From assembly GCA_965262745.1 (NCBI GenBank), contig OZ253558.1, positions 1,302,001 to 1,366,000 on the forward strand: 64,000 bases of DNA, read 5' to 3'. A model generated the notes under the pieces. The model did no database searches, was not told the DNA's origin, and was given only the letters and a program-made list of their open reading frames with translations. Position numbers and translations under genes: made by a program. Of the stretch, positions 41,053 to 50,485 are shown in pieces. This DNA is from JAJECS01 sp965262745 (GTDB taxonomy: Bacteria; Chloroflexota; UBA11872). Each line of letters begins with the position of its first letter. Position 1 is the first letter of the stretch.

Positions 41053-43367
41053 CGATGGCCGTTGAAACGCGCGAAGAAGCTGTAACCATCAAGCACCACT
41101 CCGAAAACTACAACGTTGTCGGGACCCGTCCCATTCGGCACGACGGGGTCGACAAGGTCACCGGCGCCGCGCGCTATGGCGCCGATGTCAGCGAACCCGG
41201 CCAGCTCTACGGAGCCGTCACGCGCAGCCCGCACGCCCACGCGCGCATTCGGTCGATCGACACCAGCAAAGCCCAAGCCCTGCCGGGCGTGCACGCCGTG
41301 ATCACGAGCGCCGACCTTGCCGATCCGGGCGATAAGGTGACCGGCGGCGGCGAAGCGACGGCCGTCCCGCTGAAGTGGAAGAGTTCCAACGTGCTGGCGC
41401 GCGGCAAGGCGCTCTATCACGGCCACGCGATCGCGGCCGTGGCGGCAGTCGACGCGCATACGGCCGGTGAAGCCGCGGCACTGATCGAGGTCGACTACGA
41501 GGTCCTGCCGCCGGTCATGGACGTTCTTGAGGCGATGGAACCGGGCGCCACGCTGCTGCACGACGACATCTACACCGATTTCGCGGGCGAAACGTCCGAC
41601 GCGCCCAGCAACGTGGCCGCCAAATTCCTCTTCGAGGAAGGCGACGTCGAGGCGGGGTTCGCCGAGGCCGCGGTGGTCGTCGAGCGCGAGTTCACCTTCG
41701 CCACGGTTCACCAGGGCTACATCGAAAACCACAATGCCCTCGCGCTTTGGCATGGCGACGGCGAGCTCACCGTTTGGTGCAGCAGCCAGGGCCATTTCAC
41801 CATCCGCGCCGAGGTGGCAGACATCCTGGACGTGCCCATATCCAAGGTCAAGGTCATCCCCACCGAGATCGGTGGCGGGTTCGGTGGCAAGACCACCAGC
41901 TACCTGGAGCCACTGGCGGCGGCGCTCGGCCGCAAGGCAGGGCGTCCGGTCAAGATGACCATGGGCCGCGCGGACATCCTCAAGGCCACGGGTCCGACGC
42001 CTGGCGGCTACGTCCGCGTCAAGATGGGCGCCGACAGCGACGGCAAGATCACGGCCGCCGAGGCGTATCTGGCATTCGAGGCCGGCGGATTCCCCGGGTC
42101 GGTCGTATCCGCCGGCTGCATGTGCGTCTTCGCGCCCTACAAGCTCTCGAACGTGAAGATCGAGGGCTACGACGTGGTCGTGAACCGCCCCAAGACACAC
42201 GCCTACCGCGCGCCGGGCGCCACGCAGGCCGAGTTCGCCAGCGAGACGGTGGTGGACGAAATCTGCGAACAGCTCGGGATCGACAGCCTGGACTTTCGCG
42301 AGGCGAACTCCGCTGAGGAAGGCGACTGGCGCGCCGCCGGTCCGGCGTACGCTCGGATCGGGCACAAGGAGTGCGTGCAAGCGGCGCGCGACTCCGACCA
42401 CTGGCAATCGACGCTCGAGAAGCCAGCGGGCACCTATCGTGGACGGGGCGTGGCCTCGGGGTTCTGGTTCAACATCGGTTTCACGTCATCCGCCATCGCC
42501 CGTCTGAACGAGGACGGCACGGTGACGCTGCTTGAGGGGTCGCCCGACATCGGCGGCACCCGCTCGTCAGTCGCCATGCAGTTCGCCGAGACCCTGGGGA
42601 TCGGCTTCAACGATGTCATCCCGATGGTCGCCGACACCGACTCCGTGGGGTACACCGATGTCACGGGCGGCAGTCGCGTCACCTTTGCCACGGGTTACGC
42701 CGCGCACGAGGCCGCCAACGACATGCGGCGACAGATGATCGAAAGCATGGCCGACGTCTGGGACGTGGCCGCAGACGCCATCACCTACGAAAATGCCACC
42801 TTCACGGCGAACGGCGAGTCGGCCACGTTCAAGGAGGCCGCGCGTCTCCTCAACGATGACACCCAGCAAATCATCGGCAAGGCCACCGTCACGCCGGAAA
42901 AGGAAGGCAACGCCTTCGCGACGCACATCGCGGATGTGGAGGTCGACGTCGAGACCGGCAAGGTGACCGTCCTGCGTTACACGGCCATCCAGGACGCCGG
43001 CGTGGCGATCTATCCGCCATACGTCGAGGGCCAGATGCAGGGCGGCGCGGTGCAGGGCATCGGCTGGGCGTTCAACGAGGAGTACTTCTACGACGACGAC
43101 GGACTCCTTCGGAATGCCACGCTCTTGGACTACCGTATGCCCACCACGCTCGACGTGCCCATGATCGAAACCATCATCGTCGAGGTGCCGAACCCCGGCA
43201 GCCCGTTCGGCGTTCGCGGCGTCGGTGAGGTGCCAATCGTCCCGCCGCCAGCCGCGCTGGCCCTCGCCGTCTACGACGCCCTGGGCATTCGTTTCCGCGA
43301 ATTGCCCATGGCGCCCCATCGCGTCCACGCGGCATTGGCGGCGAGGCAGAACGGCGCTGGCGAATAG
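41049..43367 (+). CDS. Xanthine dehydrogenase/CoxL-like molybdopterin large subunit, paralogue 1
   Basis: A 772-residue molybdenum hydroxylase subunit. Motifs are RPIRHDGVDKVTGAARYGAD, SPHAHARIRSIDTS, the cofactor loop EIGGGFGGKT (near 275), AYRAPGATQAEF (substrate loop), GGSRVTFATGYAAHEA and the active-site Glu in GVRGVGEVPIVPPPAAL. The loop AYRAPGA differs from the AYRCSFR of form I CO dehydrogenase, so CO oxidation is not supported; an aldehyde, purine or N-heterocycle is more likely. A second copy follows at 43797. Confidence 0.92.
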   Translation: MTMAVETREEAVTIKHHSENYNVVGTRPIRHDGVDKVTGAARYGADVSEPGQLYGAVTRSPHAHARIRSIDTSKAQALPGVHAVITSADLADPGDKVTGGGEATAVPLKWKSSNVLARGKALYHGHAIAAVAAVDAHTAGEAAALIEVDYEVLPPVMDVLEAMEPGATLLHDDIYTDFAGETSDAPSNVAAKFLFEEGDVEAGFAEAAVVVEREFTFATVHQGYIENHNALALWHGDGELTVWCSSQGHFTIRAEVADILDVPISKVKVIPTEIGGGFGGKTTSYLEPLAAALGRKAGRPVKMTMGRADILKATGPTPGGYVRVKMGADSDGKITAAEAYLAFEAGGFPGSVVSAGCMCVFAPYKLSNVKIEGYDVVVNRPKTHAYRAPGATQAEFASETVVDEICEQLGIDSLDFREANSAEEGDWRAAGPAYARIGHKECVQAARDSDHWQSTLEKPAGTYRGRGVASGFWFNIGFTSSAIARLNEDGTVTLLEGSPDIGGTRSSVAMQFAETLGIGFNDVIPMVADTDSVGYTDVTGGSRVTFATGYAAHEAANDMRRQMIESMADVWDVAADAITYENATFTANGESATFKEAARLLNDDTQQIIGKATVTPEKEGNAFATHIADVEVDVETGKVTVLRYTAIQDAGVAIYPPYVEGQMQGGAVQGIGWAFNEEYFYDDDGLLRNATLLDYRMPTTLDVPMIETIIVEVPNPGSPFGVRGVGEVPIVPPPAALALAVYDALGIRFRELPMAPHRVHAALAARQNGAGE

Positions 43368-43439
43368 ACCTCAACCATGGCGCGGCGGCGCTTCTGGCCG
43401 CCGCGCCGCGGGGACCGCATGGAGCGCCGAGGCGTAGCC

Positions 43440-43784
43440 ATGGCCAGGGTGCACGTCCCCACGCCGCTGCGAGAATTCACCGACGGCCAGATCAAGGTCG
43501 ACGTCGAGGGCAGCACAGTGCGTGAGGTCGTTGAGAATCTTGAGGCCCGCTTTCCGGGACTCCAGAATCGATTGGTGCAGGAAGGCGCGCTGCGGCCCGG
43601 TTTGGCCGTGTTCGTCGATGGCGCCAACAGCCGCCGCGGGCTGCGCACGAAGCTGCGCGAGGACAGCGAAGTGTTCTTTCTCGAGTCCATCGGCGGCGGC
43701 TCGTGCGGTGGCGGAGTTGAAATGGGTCACAATTGGTCAGGCCACAATCACGTGCGTCCGGTCGCCGGCTTCGCACGCCCGTAG
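43440..43784 (+). CDS. MoaD/ThiS-like protein inside the xanthine dehydrogenase operon, with a tail after the Gly-rich end
   Basis: A 114-residue protein. Residues 1-82 look like a MoaD/ThiS ubiquitin fold: VHVPTPLREFTDGQIKVDV, STVREVVENLEARFPGL, LRPGLAVFVDGA and DSEVFFLESIGGG. Canonical members end at the Gly-Gly; here the chain goes on for about 30 residues (SCGGGVEMGHNW... to GFARP). The start is ATG 43440 (GAGG upstream); the frame opens at 43377. It sits between two molybdoenzyme large-subunit genes, 12 bp before the second. A role as a sulfur carrier for molybdopterin or cofactor sulfuration is an inference. Confidence 0.7.
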   Translation: MARVHVPTPLREFTDGQIKVDVEGSTVREVVENLEARFPGLQNRLVQEGALRPGLAVFVDGANSRRGLRTKLREDSEVFFLESIGGGSCGGGVEMGHNWSGHNHVRPVAGFARP

Positions 43785-43796
43785 GAGGACGCCTGC

Positions 43797-46064
43797 ATGG
43801 CGGAAGCGAATCCCAGCTATAAGGTCATAGGCACTCGACCCGTCCGGCATGACGGGGTCGACAAGGTCACCGGGCGCGCGATTTACGGAGTCGATGCGCA
43901 CATGGCGGGCATGCTGTGGGGCAAGGTGCTGCGAAGCCCCCACGCCCACGCCCGCATTCGCTCGATCGACACGTCGCGTGCCGAGGCCATGGAAGGCGTC
44001 CTGGCCGTCATGACCGCGGCCGATCTTCCCGATCCCGGGGCCGGCGTCGCCGAGGCCAACGAGTCGGGGCTCCAGAGCAAGCGCTACAAGAGCGCCAGCC
44101 TGATGGCCCACGACAAGGTGCTGTTCGAGGGTCATCCGATCGCCGCGGTGGCCGCGGCCAACAAGCACGTGGCGGAGGAAGCCCTCGCGTTGATCGACGT
44201 CGACTACGAGCTATTGCCCGTGGTGCTGGACGTCCGCAAAGCCATGAAGCCCGACGCGCCACTGCTGCTGGACGATCTCTATATGGATACCGGCGGCAAC
44301 CGAGCCGACCAGCCGAGCAACGTCGCCTCGCGCACGATCCACGAGGAAGGCGACATCGAGGCCGGGTTCGCCGCGGCCGACCGCGTGTTCGAGGGTGAGT
44401 ACACCTTATCGATGGTGCACCAGGGTTACATTGAGCCGCACAACGCGCTCGCTTATTGGAGCGCCGACGGACACCTGCGCGTCGAGTGCAGCTCGCAGGG
44501 GCAGTTCGGCATTCGCAGCGAGCTTGCCGACCACCTGCATTGGCCCATCTCGAAGATCAACGTGTTCCCGTCGGAGATCGGCGGCGGGTTCGGCGGCAAG
44601 ACCACCATCTATCTCGAGCCGCTGGCGGCCGTGCTGTCCCGCAAGTCGGGGCGGCCGGTCAAGCTCACCATGAGCCGCTCCGAGATCCTGCGCGCCACCG
44701 GCCCGGCGCCAGGCGGCTACGCCTGGGTCAAGATCGGCGTCACCAACGAAGGACGAATTACGGCGGCCCAGGCGATGTATGCCTTCGACGCCGGCGCATA
44801 CCCGGGATCGGCCGTGGGCGCGGCCTGCCTCTGCGCCTTCGGCCCTTACAAGCTCACCGATTTCCGCATTGACGGATACGACGTCGTCGTCAACAAGCCA
44901 AAGTCTCACGCCTATCGAGCGCCGGGCGCGCCTCAGGGCGAATTCGCGGTTGACAGTCTCGTCGACGAAATATGCGACGAGATGGGCTTCGATCGGCTGG
45001 AATTCCGCGCCATGAACGCTTCGGAAGAAGGCGATTTGCGCGCCAACGGAACCCGGTACCACTGCATTGGCAATCACGAGGTCATCGAGGCGGCTCGCAC
45101 CTCGGATCACTGGCAGGCACCCATCGGGTCGGCGCCGGGACGGCAGCGCGGGCGCGGCATTGCGTCGGGGTTCTGGATGAACGGCGGCGGGATGTCAACC
45201 GCCGTCGCCCAGTTGAACTCCGACGGCACCGTGACGCTGCGGGAAGGCTCTGTCGATATCGGCGGCACGCGCACGTCGGTCGCCATGCAAGCCGCCGAGA
45301 CGCTGGGGATTCCCGTCGAGGACGTAGATCCGATCGTGCCCGACACGGACAGCATTGCGTTCACGGGCGTGACCGGCGGCAGCCGCGTGACGTTTGCCAC
45401 CGGCTGGGCGGCCATCGAAGCTGCCCGCGACTTGCGGCAAAAGATGGTCGACGGGCTGGCCGACCACTGGGACGTCGCCAGCGAGTCCATCGTCGCCGAG
45501 GATGGTGCGTTTCGCCAGAACGGCGAGGCGGTGTCCTTCAAGGAGGCCGCCAGCATTCTCGATGGCGACGATCTGCGCCCGGTCGGGTCGGCCACCGTGG
45601 TGCCGGAAGGCGCGGGTAACACCTTCGCCATTCACATTGCGGATGTCGACGTGGACCTAGAAACCGGCAAAGTTGACGTCGTGCGCTATACCGCCATCCA
45701 GGACGCCGGAACGGCCATCTATCCGCCGTACGTGGAAGGGCAGATGGAGGGCGGCGTCGCACAGGGCATTGGCTGGGCGCTCACCGAGGAATATGTCTAC
45801 GACGCCGACGGTCATATGCGAAACGTGAGCTTGCTGGACTACCGCATGCCCACGACGCTGGACGTGCCAATGATCGAGAGCATCATCGTTGAGGTGCCCA
45901 ATCCCGGTCACCCATACGGTGCCCGAGGCGTCGGCGAGATTCCCATCGTGCCGCCGCTGGCCGCGATCACCAACGCCATCGCCGACGCCACAGGCGCCCG
46001 CATGCGGGACCTGCCGGCTTCACCGCCAAAGGTTCAGGCGGCGATCTCCGCGCTCGATTCATAG
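43797..46064 (+). CDS. Xanthine dehydrogenase/CoxL-like molybdopterin large subunit, paralogue 2
   Basis: A 755-residue paralogue of the subunit at 41049, alike from end to end. It has RPVRHDGVDKVTGRAIYGVD, SPHAHARIRSIDTSR, EIGGGFGGKTTIYLEPL, AYRAPGAPQGEF, GGSRVTFATGWAAIEA and GARGVGEIPIVPPLAA with the active-site Glu. No second FAD or Fe-S subunit accompanies it, so both large subunits may share the medium and small subunits in alternative complexes, or form a heteromer. AGGAGG lies 6 nt upstream of its ATG. Confidence 0.92.
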   Translation: MAEANPSYKVIGTRPVRHDGVDKVTGRAIYGVDAHMAGMLWGKVLRSPHAHARIRSIDTSRAEAMEGVLAVMTAADLPDPGAGVAEANESGLQSKRYKSASLMAHDKVLFEGHPIAAVAAANKHVAEEALALIDVDYELLPVVLDVRKAMKPDAPLLLDDLYMDTGGNRADQPSNVASRTIHEEGDIEAGFAAADRVFEGEYTLSMVHQGYIEPHNALAYWSADGHLRVECSSQGQFGIRSELADHLHWPISKINVFPSEIGGGFGGKTTIYLEPLAAVLSRKSGRPVKLTMSRSEILRATGPAPGGYAWVKIGVTNEGRITAAQAMYAFDAGAYPGSAVGAACLCAFGPYKLTDFRIDGYDVVVNKPKSHAYRAPGAPQGEFAVDSLVDEICDEMGFDRLEFRAMNASEEGDLRANGTRYHCIGNHEVIEAARTSDHWQAPIGSAPGRQRGRGIASGFWMNGGGMSTAVAQLNSDGTVTLREGSVDIGGTRTSVAMQAAETLGIPVEDVDPIVPDTDSIAFTGVTGGSRVTFATGWAAIEAARDLRQKMVDGLADHWDVASESIVAEDGAFRQNGEAVSFKEAASILDGDDLRPVGSATVVPEGAGNTFAIHIADVDVDLETGKVDVVRYTAIQDAGTAIYPPYVEGQMEGGVAQGIGWALTEEYVYDADGHMRNVSLLDYRMPTTLDVPMIESIIVEVPNPGHPYGARGVGEIPIVPPLAAITNAIADATGARMRDLPASPPKVQAAISALDS

Positions 46065-46117
46065 GATCCCACGGCAGCTGAGTAGCCCGCGCACGGGCTC
46101 GTAAGCCTGCAACGCGC

Positions 46118-46123
46118 TAGGCT
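46118..46123 (+). promoter_or_regulatory. Candidate -10 box (TAGGCT) for a leaderless ABC exporter transcript
   Basis: TAGGCT is followed by exactly 6 nt and the GTG at 46130, the same arrangement as upstream of moaD (1152-1157). This supports GTG 46130 as transcription and translation start of the ABC exporter gene. Confidence 0.4.
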
Positions 46124-46129
46124 TTGTCC

Positions 46130-47896
46130 GTGACGTTCCTGCGCCGACTTCACGTCTTCCTGCGCGGCCAGCACCGCCTCATGGCCGTGACGATTGTCTT
46201 TGGCATGGTTTTTGCGGGCACCGGGCTCATCGCCCCCCTGCTCGTGCGCCAGATCCTCCTATGGCACGCCGAGGGCACCGTGGAGACGGGCGCGCTCAGC
46301 ATCATCATCTTGATTCTCGTCGGATCGTTCGTGCTGCGCGCCGCGGGCCGCTACGGCTACGGGGCGGTCTCGCACATCGTGGCCTACCGCGCCCAGCACT
46401 TGATGCTGGTCACGCTCTACCGACACATCCAGTCCCTGCCGCATCGTTTCTTTGAGCACCGGCGCATCGGAAATCTCATTTCGCGCGCGGTCGGGGACAT
46501 CGAGGCCGTCGAGGATTTCATTGCCCACGGCATTCCGGAAGCGACCCTCGCCCTAACCATCCCAACCGCGATGATTGTCGCCCTGGGGATCATCAACTGG
46601 CAGCTCATGCTCATCAGCCTCATCCCCATGCCGCTCATCCTGTTGGTCACGTGGATCGTGATGCCGCGCATACGAGCCGAGTGGGGCAGCGTGCGTCAGC
46701 GCATGGCCGAACTCACCGCCGCGGTTGCCGAGGGGATTGCAGGGTTCGCGGTGGTGAAGGCCTTCGGCCGCGAGCCTGAGCGCGGGGCGGAAGTCGATCA
46801 TCACGGCGCTCAATTCCGCGACACCATCGTCCGCACCCAGGCGCTTACGTTGATCCCGGTCGGCGTGCTCGAAATCATCGCTGGACTCGGGCTGGTGCTC
46901 ATCGTGGCCATAGGCGGCAACTGGACGCTCGAGGGCATCGTGCCCGTCGCCGACCTGTTCCTCTTCGTGGTGTATTTGGGGATGATCTACCAGCCGATCA
47001 TCCAACTCGCGGCCATCGGCGAGGACATCCAGAAGGCCATCGCGAGCACCGACCGCGTGTTCGCGCTGCTCGACGTACGCAGCAACATCGTGGACCGCCC
47101 AAATGCGCGCCCGCCGGCCGATCCTCACTGGACCGTGCAGTTCGACCAGGTGGACTTTGCCTACGACCGCGGTGCGGAGGTGCTGCGGGGCGTGAACTTC
47201 ACGGTCCCAGAGGGATCGCTCGTCGCGCTCGTCGGACCCACGGGCGCGGGAAAAACCACCTGCACCAACCTGATCCCGCGCTTCTACGACGTCGACGGTG
47301 GAGCCGTACGCATAAGCGGCGTGGACGTGCGCGACCTGCCGATAGCCTGGCTCCGCGCCAACATTTCAATGGTGTTGCAGGACGTCTTCCTGTTCGAGGG
47401 CAGCATTTGGGACAACATTGCCTTTGGACGGCCTGACGCATCTGACGCTGACATCCTGGCGGCGGCGCACGCCGCCAACGTCAATGAGTTCGCCGAGCGC
47501 CTGCCCGGCGGCTATGACGCGCGGGTCGGTGAGCGCGGCGTGCGCCTGTCCGGCGGGCAGCAACAGCGCATTTCCATCGCGCGGTCGATTCTCAAGGACG
47601 CACCCATTCTCATCCTCGACGAGGCGACATCATCGGTCGACACCGAGACCGAGGGCCTGATTCAAGAGTCGCTTTCAAAGCTGACGAAGGGCCGCACCAC
47701 GATCGTGATCGCCCACCGGCTGTCCACCGTCCGCAGGGCCGACCATATCGTGGGGCTGGCGGACGGGTCTGTCGCCGAATCGGGCACGCACGACGAGCTC
47801 ATTGCCCAGGGCGGCTGGTATGCCCGCATGCACGAGATTCAGGCAGGCACGGCACGATGGCAGCTTGGCGCTCGCCAAGCGATGCGGCAAGCGTGA
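46130..47896 (+). CDS. ABC exporter, fused permease and ATPase (MsbA/multidrug type)
   Basis: A half-transporter of about 588 residues that works as a dimer. The N-terminal domain has six helices (first at about 18-40) and the ABC_membrane text LPHRFFEHRRIGNLISRAVGDIEAVEDF. The ATPase has Walker A GPTGAGKTT (near 372), signature LSGGQQQRISIARSIL, Walker B ILILDEATSSVD and the His switch IAHRLSTV. Such exporters move lipids, drugs or peptides outward. GTG at 46130 is preferred to a TTG at 46124 because of the TAGGCT box 6 nt upstream of the GTG. Confidence 0.9.
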   Translation: MTFLRRLHVFLRGQHRLMAVTIVFGMVFAGTGLIAPLLVRQILLWHAEGTVETGALSIIILILVGSFVLRAAGRYGYGAVSHIVAYRAQHLMLVTLYRHIQSLPHRFFEHRRIGNLISRAVGDIEAVEDFIAHGIPEATLALTIPTAMIVALGIINWQLMLISLIPMPLILLVTWIVMPRIRAEWGSVRQRMAELTAAVAEGIAGFAVVKAFGREPERGAEVDHHGAQFRDTIVRTQALTLIPVGVLEIIAGLGLVLIVAIGGNWTLEGIVPVADLFLFVVYLGMIYQPIIQLAAIGEDIQKAIASTDRVFALLDVRSNIVDRPNARPPADPHWTVQFDQVDFAYDRGAEVLRGVNFTVPEGSLVALVGPTGAGKTTCTNLIPRFYDVDGGAVRISGVDVRDLPIAWLRANISMVLQDVFLFEGSIWDNIAFGRPDASDADILAAAHAANVNEFAERLPGGYDARVGERGVRLSGGQQQRISIARSILKDAPILILDEATSSVDTETEGLIQESLSKLTKGRTTIVIAHRLSTVRRADHIVGLADGSVAESGTHDELIAQGGWYARMHEIQAGTARWQLGARQAMRQA

Positions 47897-47933
47897 CGCA
47901 CTCGACCGCGTCGCACCGTCTGGGGAGGAATCA

Positions 47934-48692
47934 ATGACCAATCTGTCAGGGCGCGCGGCCATCGTCACGGGCGCGGGGACGGGTATTGGCACCGGAGTCG
48001 CCCGACGCCTCGCCGAACAGGGAGCGCGGGTCATGGTATCGGCGTCCGGCAGCTTCGAGGGTGCTGAGCGCTTGGCAGCGGAGTTGCGCCGCGAGGGTGC
48101 GGACGTGCGCGCGGTTCAGTCAGACTTTCGCCGAGCCGCCAACGCGACGCATGTGGTGGAAGCCGCCGTGGACGCCTTCGGCCAGGTTGACATTTTGGTG
48201 AACAACGCCGGCCGCACCTTGGTCAAACCGTTCGCCGAATGCACCGAGCAGGACTGGGACGACTTGTTCAGCGTCAACATCAAGTCCATGTTCGTGACCT
48301 GCCAGGCGGCCCTGCCCGGCATGCTGGAACGTGGGTTCGGCCGCATCATCAACATCAGCTCGGTGCACTCGCAGTTGCACGCGCCGGGCTACGTCATCTA
48401 CTCGGCCACCAAGGGCGCCATCAACGAATTTACCCGCAACCTGGCCGTGGACATCGGGCATCCCAACATCACGGCGAACGTGATCGCCCCGGGGGCCATC
48501 CACGTCGAGCGGTACGAACGGGACAACGTGGACGAATCGAACCTGATCGGCGGGATCCCATCGGCCTCGGTGGGCACGCCGTCGGACATTGCGGGCGCGG
48601 TGACCTACCTCGCGTCCGAGGACGCGCGATACGTCAACGGCGCGGTGCTCTTCGTCGATGGCGGCCTCACCGCCCGCATGAGCATCGAGTAA
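47934..48692 (+). CDS. Short-chain dehydrogenase/reductase (FabG-like)
   Basis: A complete 252-residue classical SDR. It has the cofactor loop VTGAGTGIGTGVARRL (residues about 11-26), NNAGRT, a catalytic Ser in INISSVHS, Tyr/Lys in YSATKGAI, and the C-terminal VLFVDGGLTA. ATG at 47934 is preceded by a strong GGGGAGGA ribosome binding site. The substrate is unknown; it is similar in layout to the SDR truncated at the left edge of the window. It lies 37 bp after the ABC exporter on the same strand. Confidence 0.9.
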   Translation: MTNLSGRAAIVTGAGTGIGTGVARRLAEQGARVMVSASGSFEGAERLAAELRREGADVRAVQSDFRRAANATHVVEAAVDAFGQVDILVNNAGRTLVKPFAECTEQDWDDLFSVNIKSMFVTCQAALPGMLERGFGRIINISSVHSQLHAPGYVIYSATKGAINEFTRNLAVDIGHPNITANVIAPGAIHVERYERDNVDESNLIGGIPSASVGTPSDIAGAVTYLASEDARYVNGAVLFVDGGLTARMSIE

Positions 48693-49030
48693 GGCCGCCG
48701 GAACGCGGATCGCCCGAGACTCTCGGAGCCGCGGCGCGGCAACCGATTGGTGGGTTGCGCCCGCCCGGATCGCGACCCCACGGCGGCGCAATGTAGGCCC
48801 GCCGACTTACAAGCCGACCCGGCTGGTGTAGAACAGAAGAGCCAGGCACCAACCGTTGGGTAGCATTGAATGCCCGTGACTGGCTGTCAGAATCGAGGCC
48901 GGAACGACGCCCGCCGACGGCCGCATACGCCCACCAGGCTGCACACGGGAGCCCGTATGCCTCGCTTGACGGAGAACCGCCCGGGTGTCGCTGGGCCCCC
49001 TCACGCGCGAGCCCAGGGGCGCCTCCGCGC
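48693..49030. other. Intergenic region between the SDR and pntAA genes
   Basis: 338 bp without a supported gene. A short dyad CCGAGA-C-TCTCGG at 48714-48726 follows the SDR stop and may be a weak hairpin. The pnt promoter must lie here; a TTGACG at 48966-48971 lacks a matching -10. A frame running in from 48866 is continuous with pntAA but has no coding character before 49031. Confidence 0.5.
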
Positions 49031-50197
49031 ATGAAGCTGCGGATCGCCGTCCCCCGTGAACTCCACCAGGGCGAGGCGCGCGTGGCGCTCGTGCCAGACG
49101 CGGCGGCTCAGCTTGTCGACGACGGATATGCTGTCGCCGTCGAGCGTGGCGCCGGGTTGCCGTCACACGCCGACGATCGCGCCTACGAAACCGGTGGAGC
49201 GCGCATCGTCGACGATCGCGCAGCCCTTCTCAGGAATGCCGATGTCGTGCTCACGGTGCGTGGGCTTGGAGGAACCGGCCAGGACTCGTTTGCGCGTGAC
49301 CTTGCAGCCATCCGACGTGGCGCCGCGGTTGTCGGCCTGCTCGACCCGCACGACCGCGAGGACCGGATTCAGGCTCTTGCCGACTGCGAAGTTCTAGCTT
49401 TCGCCTTGGAGCTCATGCCGCGGATCACGCGGGCACAGAGCATGGACGTGCTGAGTTCGATGTCGACCATCACCGGTTACGAGGCGGTCGTGCTGGCCGC
49501 CCAGGCCTCGCCACGGCTGTTTCCCTTGATGATGACCGCCGCCGGCACGCTGTCGCCCGCGCGCGTATTCGTGCTCGGCGCGGGCGTGGCCGGCCTGCAG
49601 GCCATCGCGACCGCCCGACGCCTGGGCGCCATCGCGCAGGCCTATGATGTCCGTCCCGCCGCCCGCGAACAGGTCGAGAGCCTGGGGGCCGCCTTCGTGT
49701 CGTTGGACGTTGACGAGGCCGGCGCGACCGCCAGCGGCTACGCCATCGCGCAGTCGGAGACGTTCTACGCACGCCAGCAAGAGCTGCTGGCGGCGGCCCT
49801 GCGAGAGGTCCATGTCGTGATCACAACGGCGCTGGTCCTGGGACGCCGCGCTCCGATTCTCATCACGGCGGCGGGAGTGTCCGGCATGCGCCGCGGCTCC
49901 GTCATCGTAGACCTGGCCGCCGAGCAGGGCGGGAACTGCGAGCTCTGCGAGCCCGGCCGGACCGTCGTGCGCCACGGCGTATCAATCCTGGGGCCGCTCA
50001 ATCTGGCATCGGCCGCGCCTGTGCATGCCAGCCAGATGTACGCCCGCAACATATCGACGTTCCTGCGGCACATTGCCGCGCCGGACGGCCTGACGCTCGA
50101 CGAGAACGACGAGATTGTCCGCGCCACGCTGGTGACCCAAACGGCGCCGGCGGCCGATGAGGCGCCCGCGGGCGTCGCTGCAGCGAAGGGGAGCTAG
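49031..50197 (+). CDS. pntAA: NAD(P) transhydrogenase subunit alpha, soluble NAD-binding part (PntAA)
   Basis: A 388-residue protein with the AlaDH/PNT fold. It opens KLRIAVPRELHQGEARVALVP; ELMPRITRAQSMDVLSS binds the nucleotide region; the Rossmann motif is VFVLGAGVAGLQAIATARRLGA, then YDVRPAAREQVESLGA. It binds NAD(H) in the cytosol as domain I of the proton-translocating transhydrogenase, which makes NADPH at the expense of the proton gradient. ATG at 49031 is where homology begins. It is immediately followed by pntAB. Confidence 0.94.
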   Translation: MKLRIAVPRELHQGEARVALVPDAAAQLVDDGYAVAVERGAGLPSHADDRAYETGGARIVDDRAALLRNADVVLTVRGLGGTGQDSFARDLAAIRRGAAVVGLLDPHDREDRIQALADCEVLAFALELMPRITRAQSMDVLSSMSTITGYEAVVLAAQASPRLFPLMMTAAGTLSPARVFVLGAGVAGLQAIATARRLGAIAQAYDVRPAAREQVESLGAAFVSLDVDEAGATASGYAIAQSETFYARQQELLAAALREVHVVITTALVLGRRAPILITAAGVSGMRRGSVIVDLAAEQGGNCELCEPGRTVVRHGVSILGPLNLASAAPVHASQMYARNISTFLRHIAAPDGLTLDENDEIVRATLVTQTAPAADEAPAGVAAAKGS

Positions 50198-50482
50198 GTG
50201 GCCGTATTCATCCTGGCGCTCACGGTGCTTCTGTTGGCTGCGTTCATCGGGTTCGAGGTCATCGCCAAGGTTCCCCCGACCCTGCACACGCCGCTGATGT
50301 CCGGCGCCAACGCGATCTCGGGGATATCCATCGTCGGGGCGATCATCGCGGCGGGCGCGCACCAGTCGACCCTGGCCGCCGCCTTGGGCCTAGCCGCGCT
50401 CATCCTGGCCACCGTAAACGTCGTGGGCGGGTTCCTCGTCACCCATCGCATGCTCTCGATGTTCAAGTCGCGGAAGGAATAG
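50198..50482 (+). CDS. pntAB: NAD(P) transhydrogenase subunit alpha, membrane part (PntAB)
   Basis: A 94-residue protein with three helices and the conserved text GFEVIAKVPPTLHTPLMSGANAISGISIVGAI, as in the membrane segment of transhydrogenase subunit alpha. GTG start directly after the pntAA stop. The alpha subunit split into two genes is the form known from Rhodospirillum and many other bacteria. The final VTHRMLSMFKSRKE ends the subunit on the cytosolic side. Confidence 0.94.
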   Translation: MAVFILALTVLLLAAFIGFEVIAKVPPTLHTPLMSGANAISGISIVGAIIAAGAHQSTLAAALGLAALILATVNVVGGFLVTHRMLSMFKSRKE

Positions 50483-50485
50483 GCA

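Noticed and set aside
41049..46064. Aerobic CO dehydrogenase (form I CoxL)
   Set aside because: The active-site loop reads AYRAPGA in both subunits and not AYRCSFR, and the gene order differs from coxMSL with its accessory genes.
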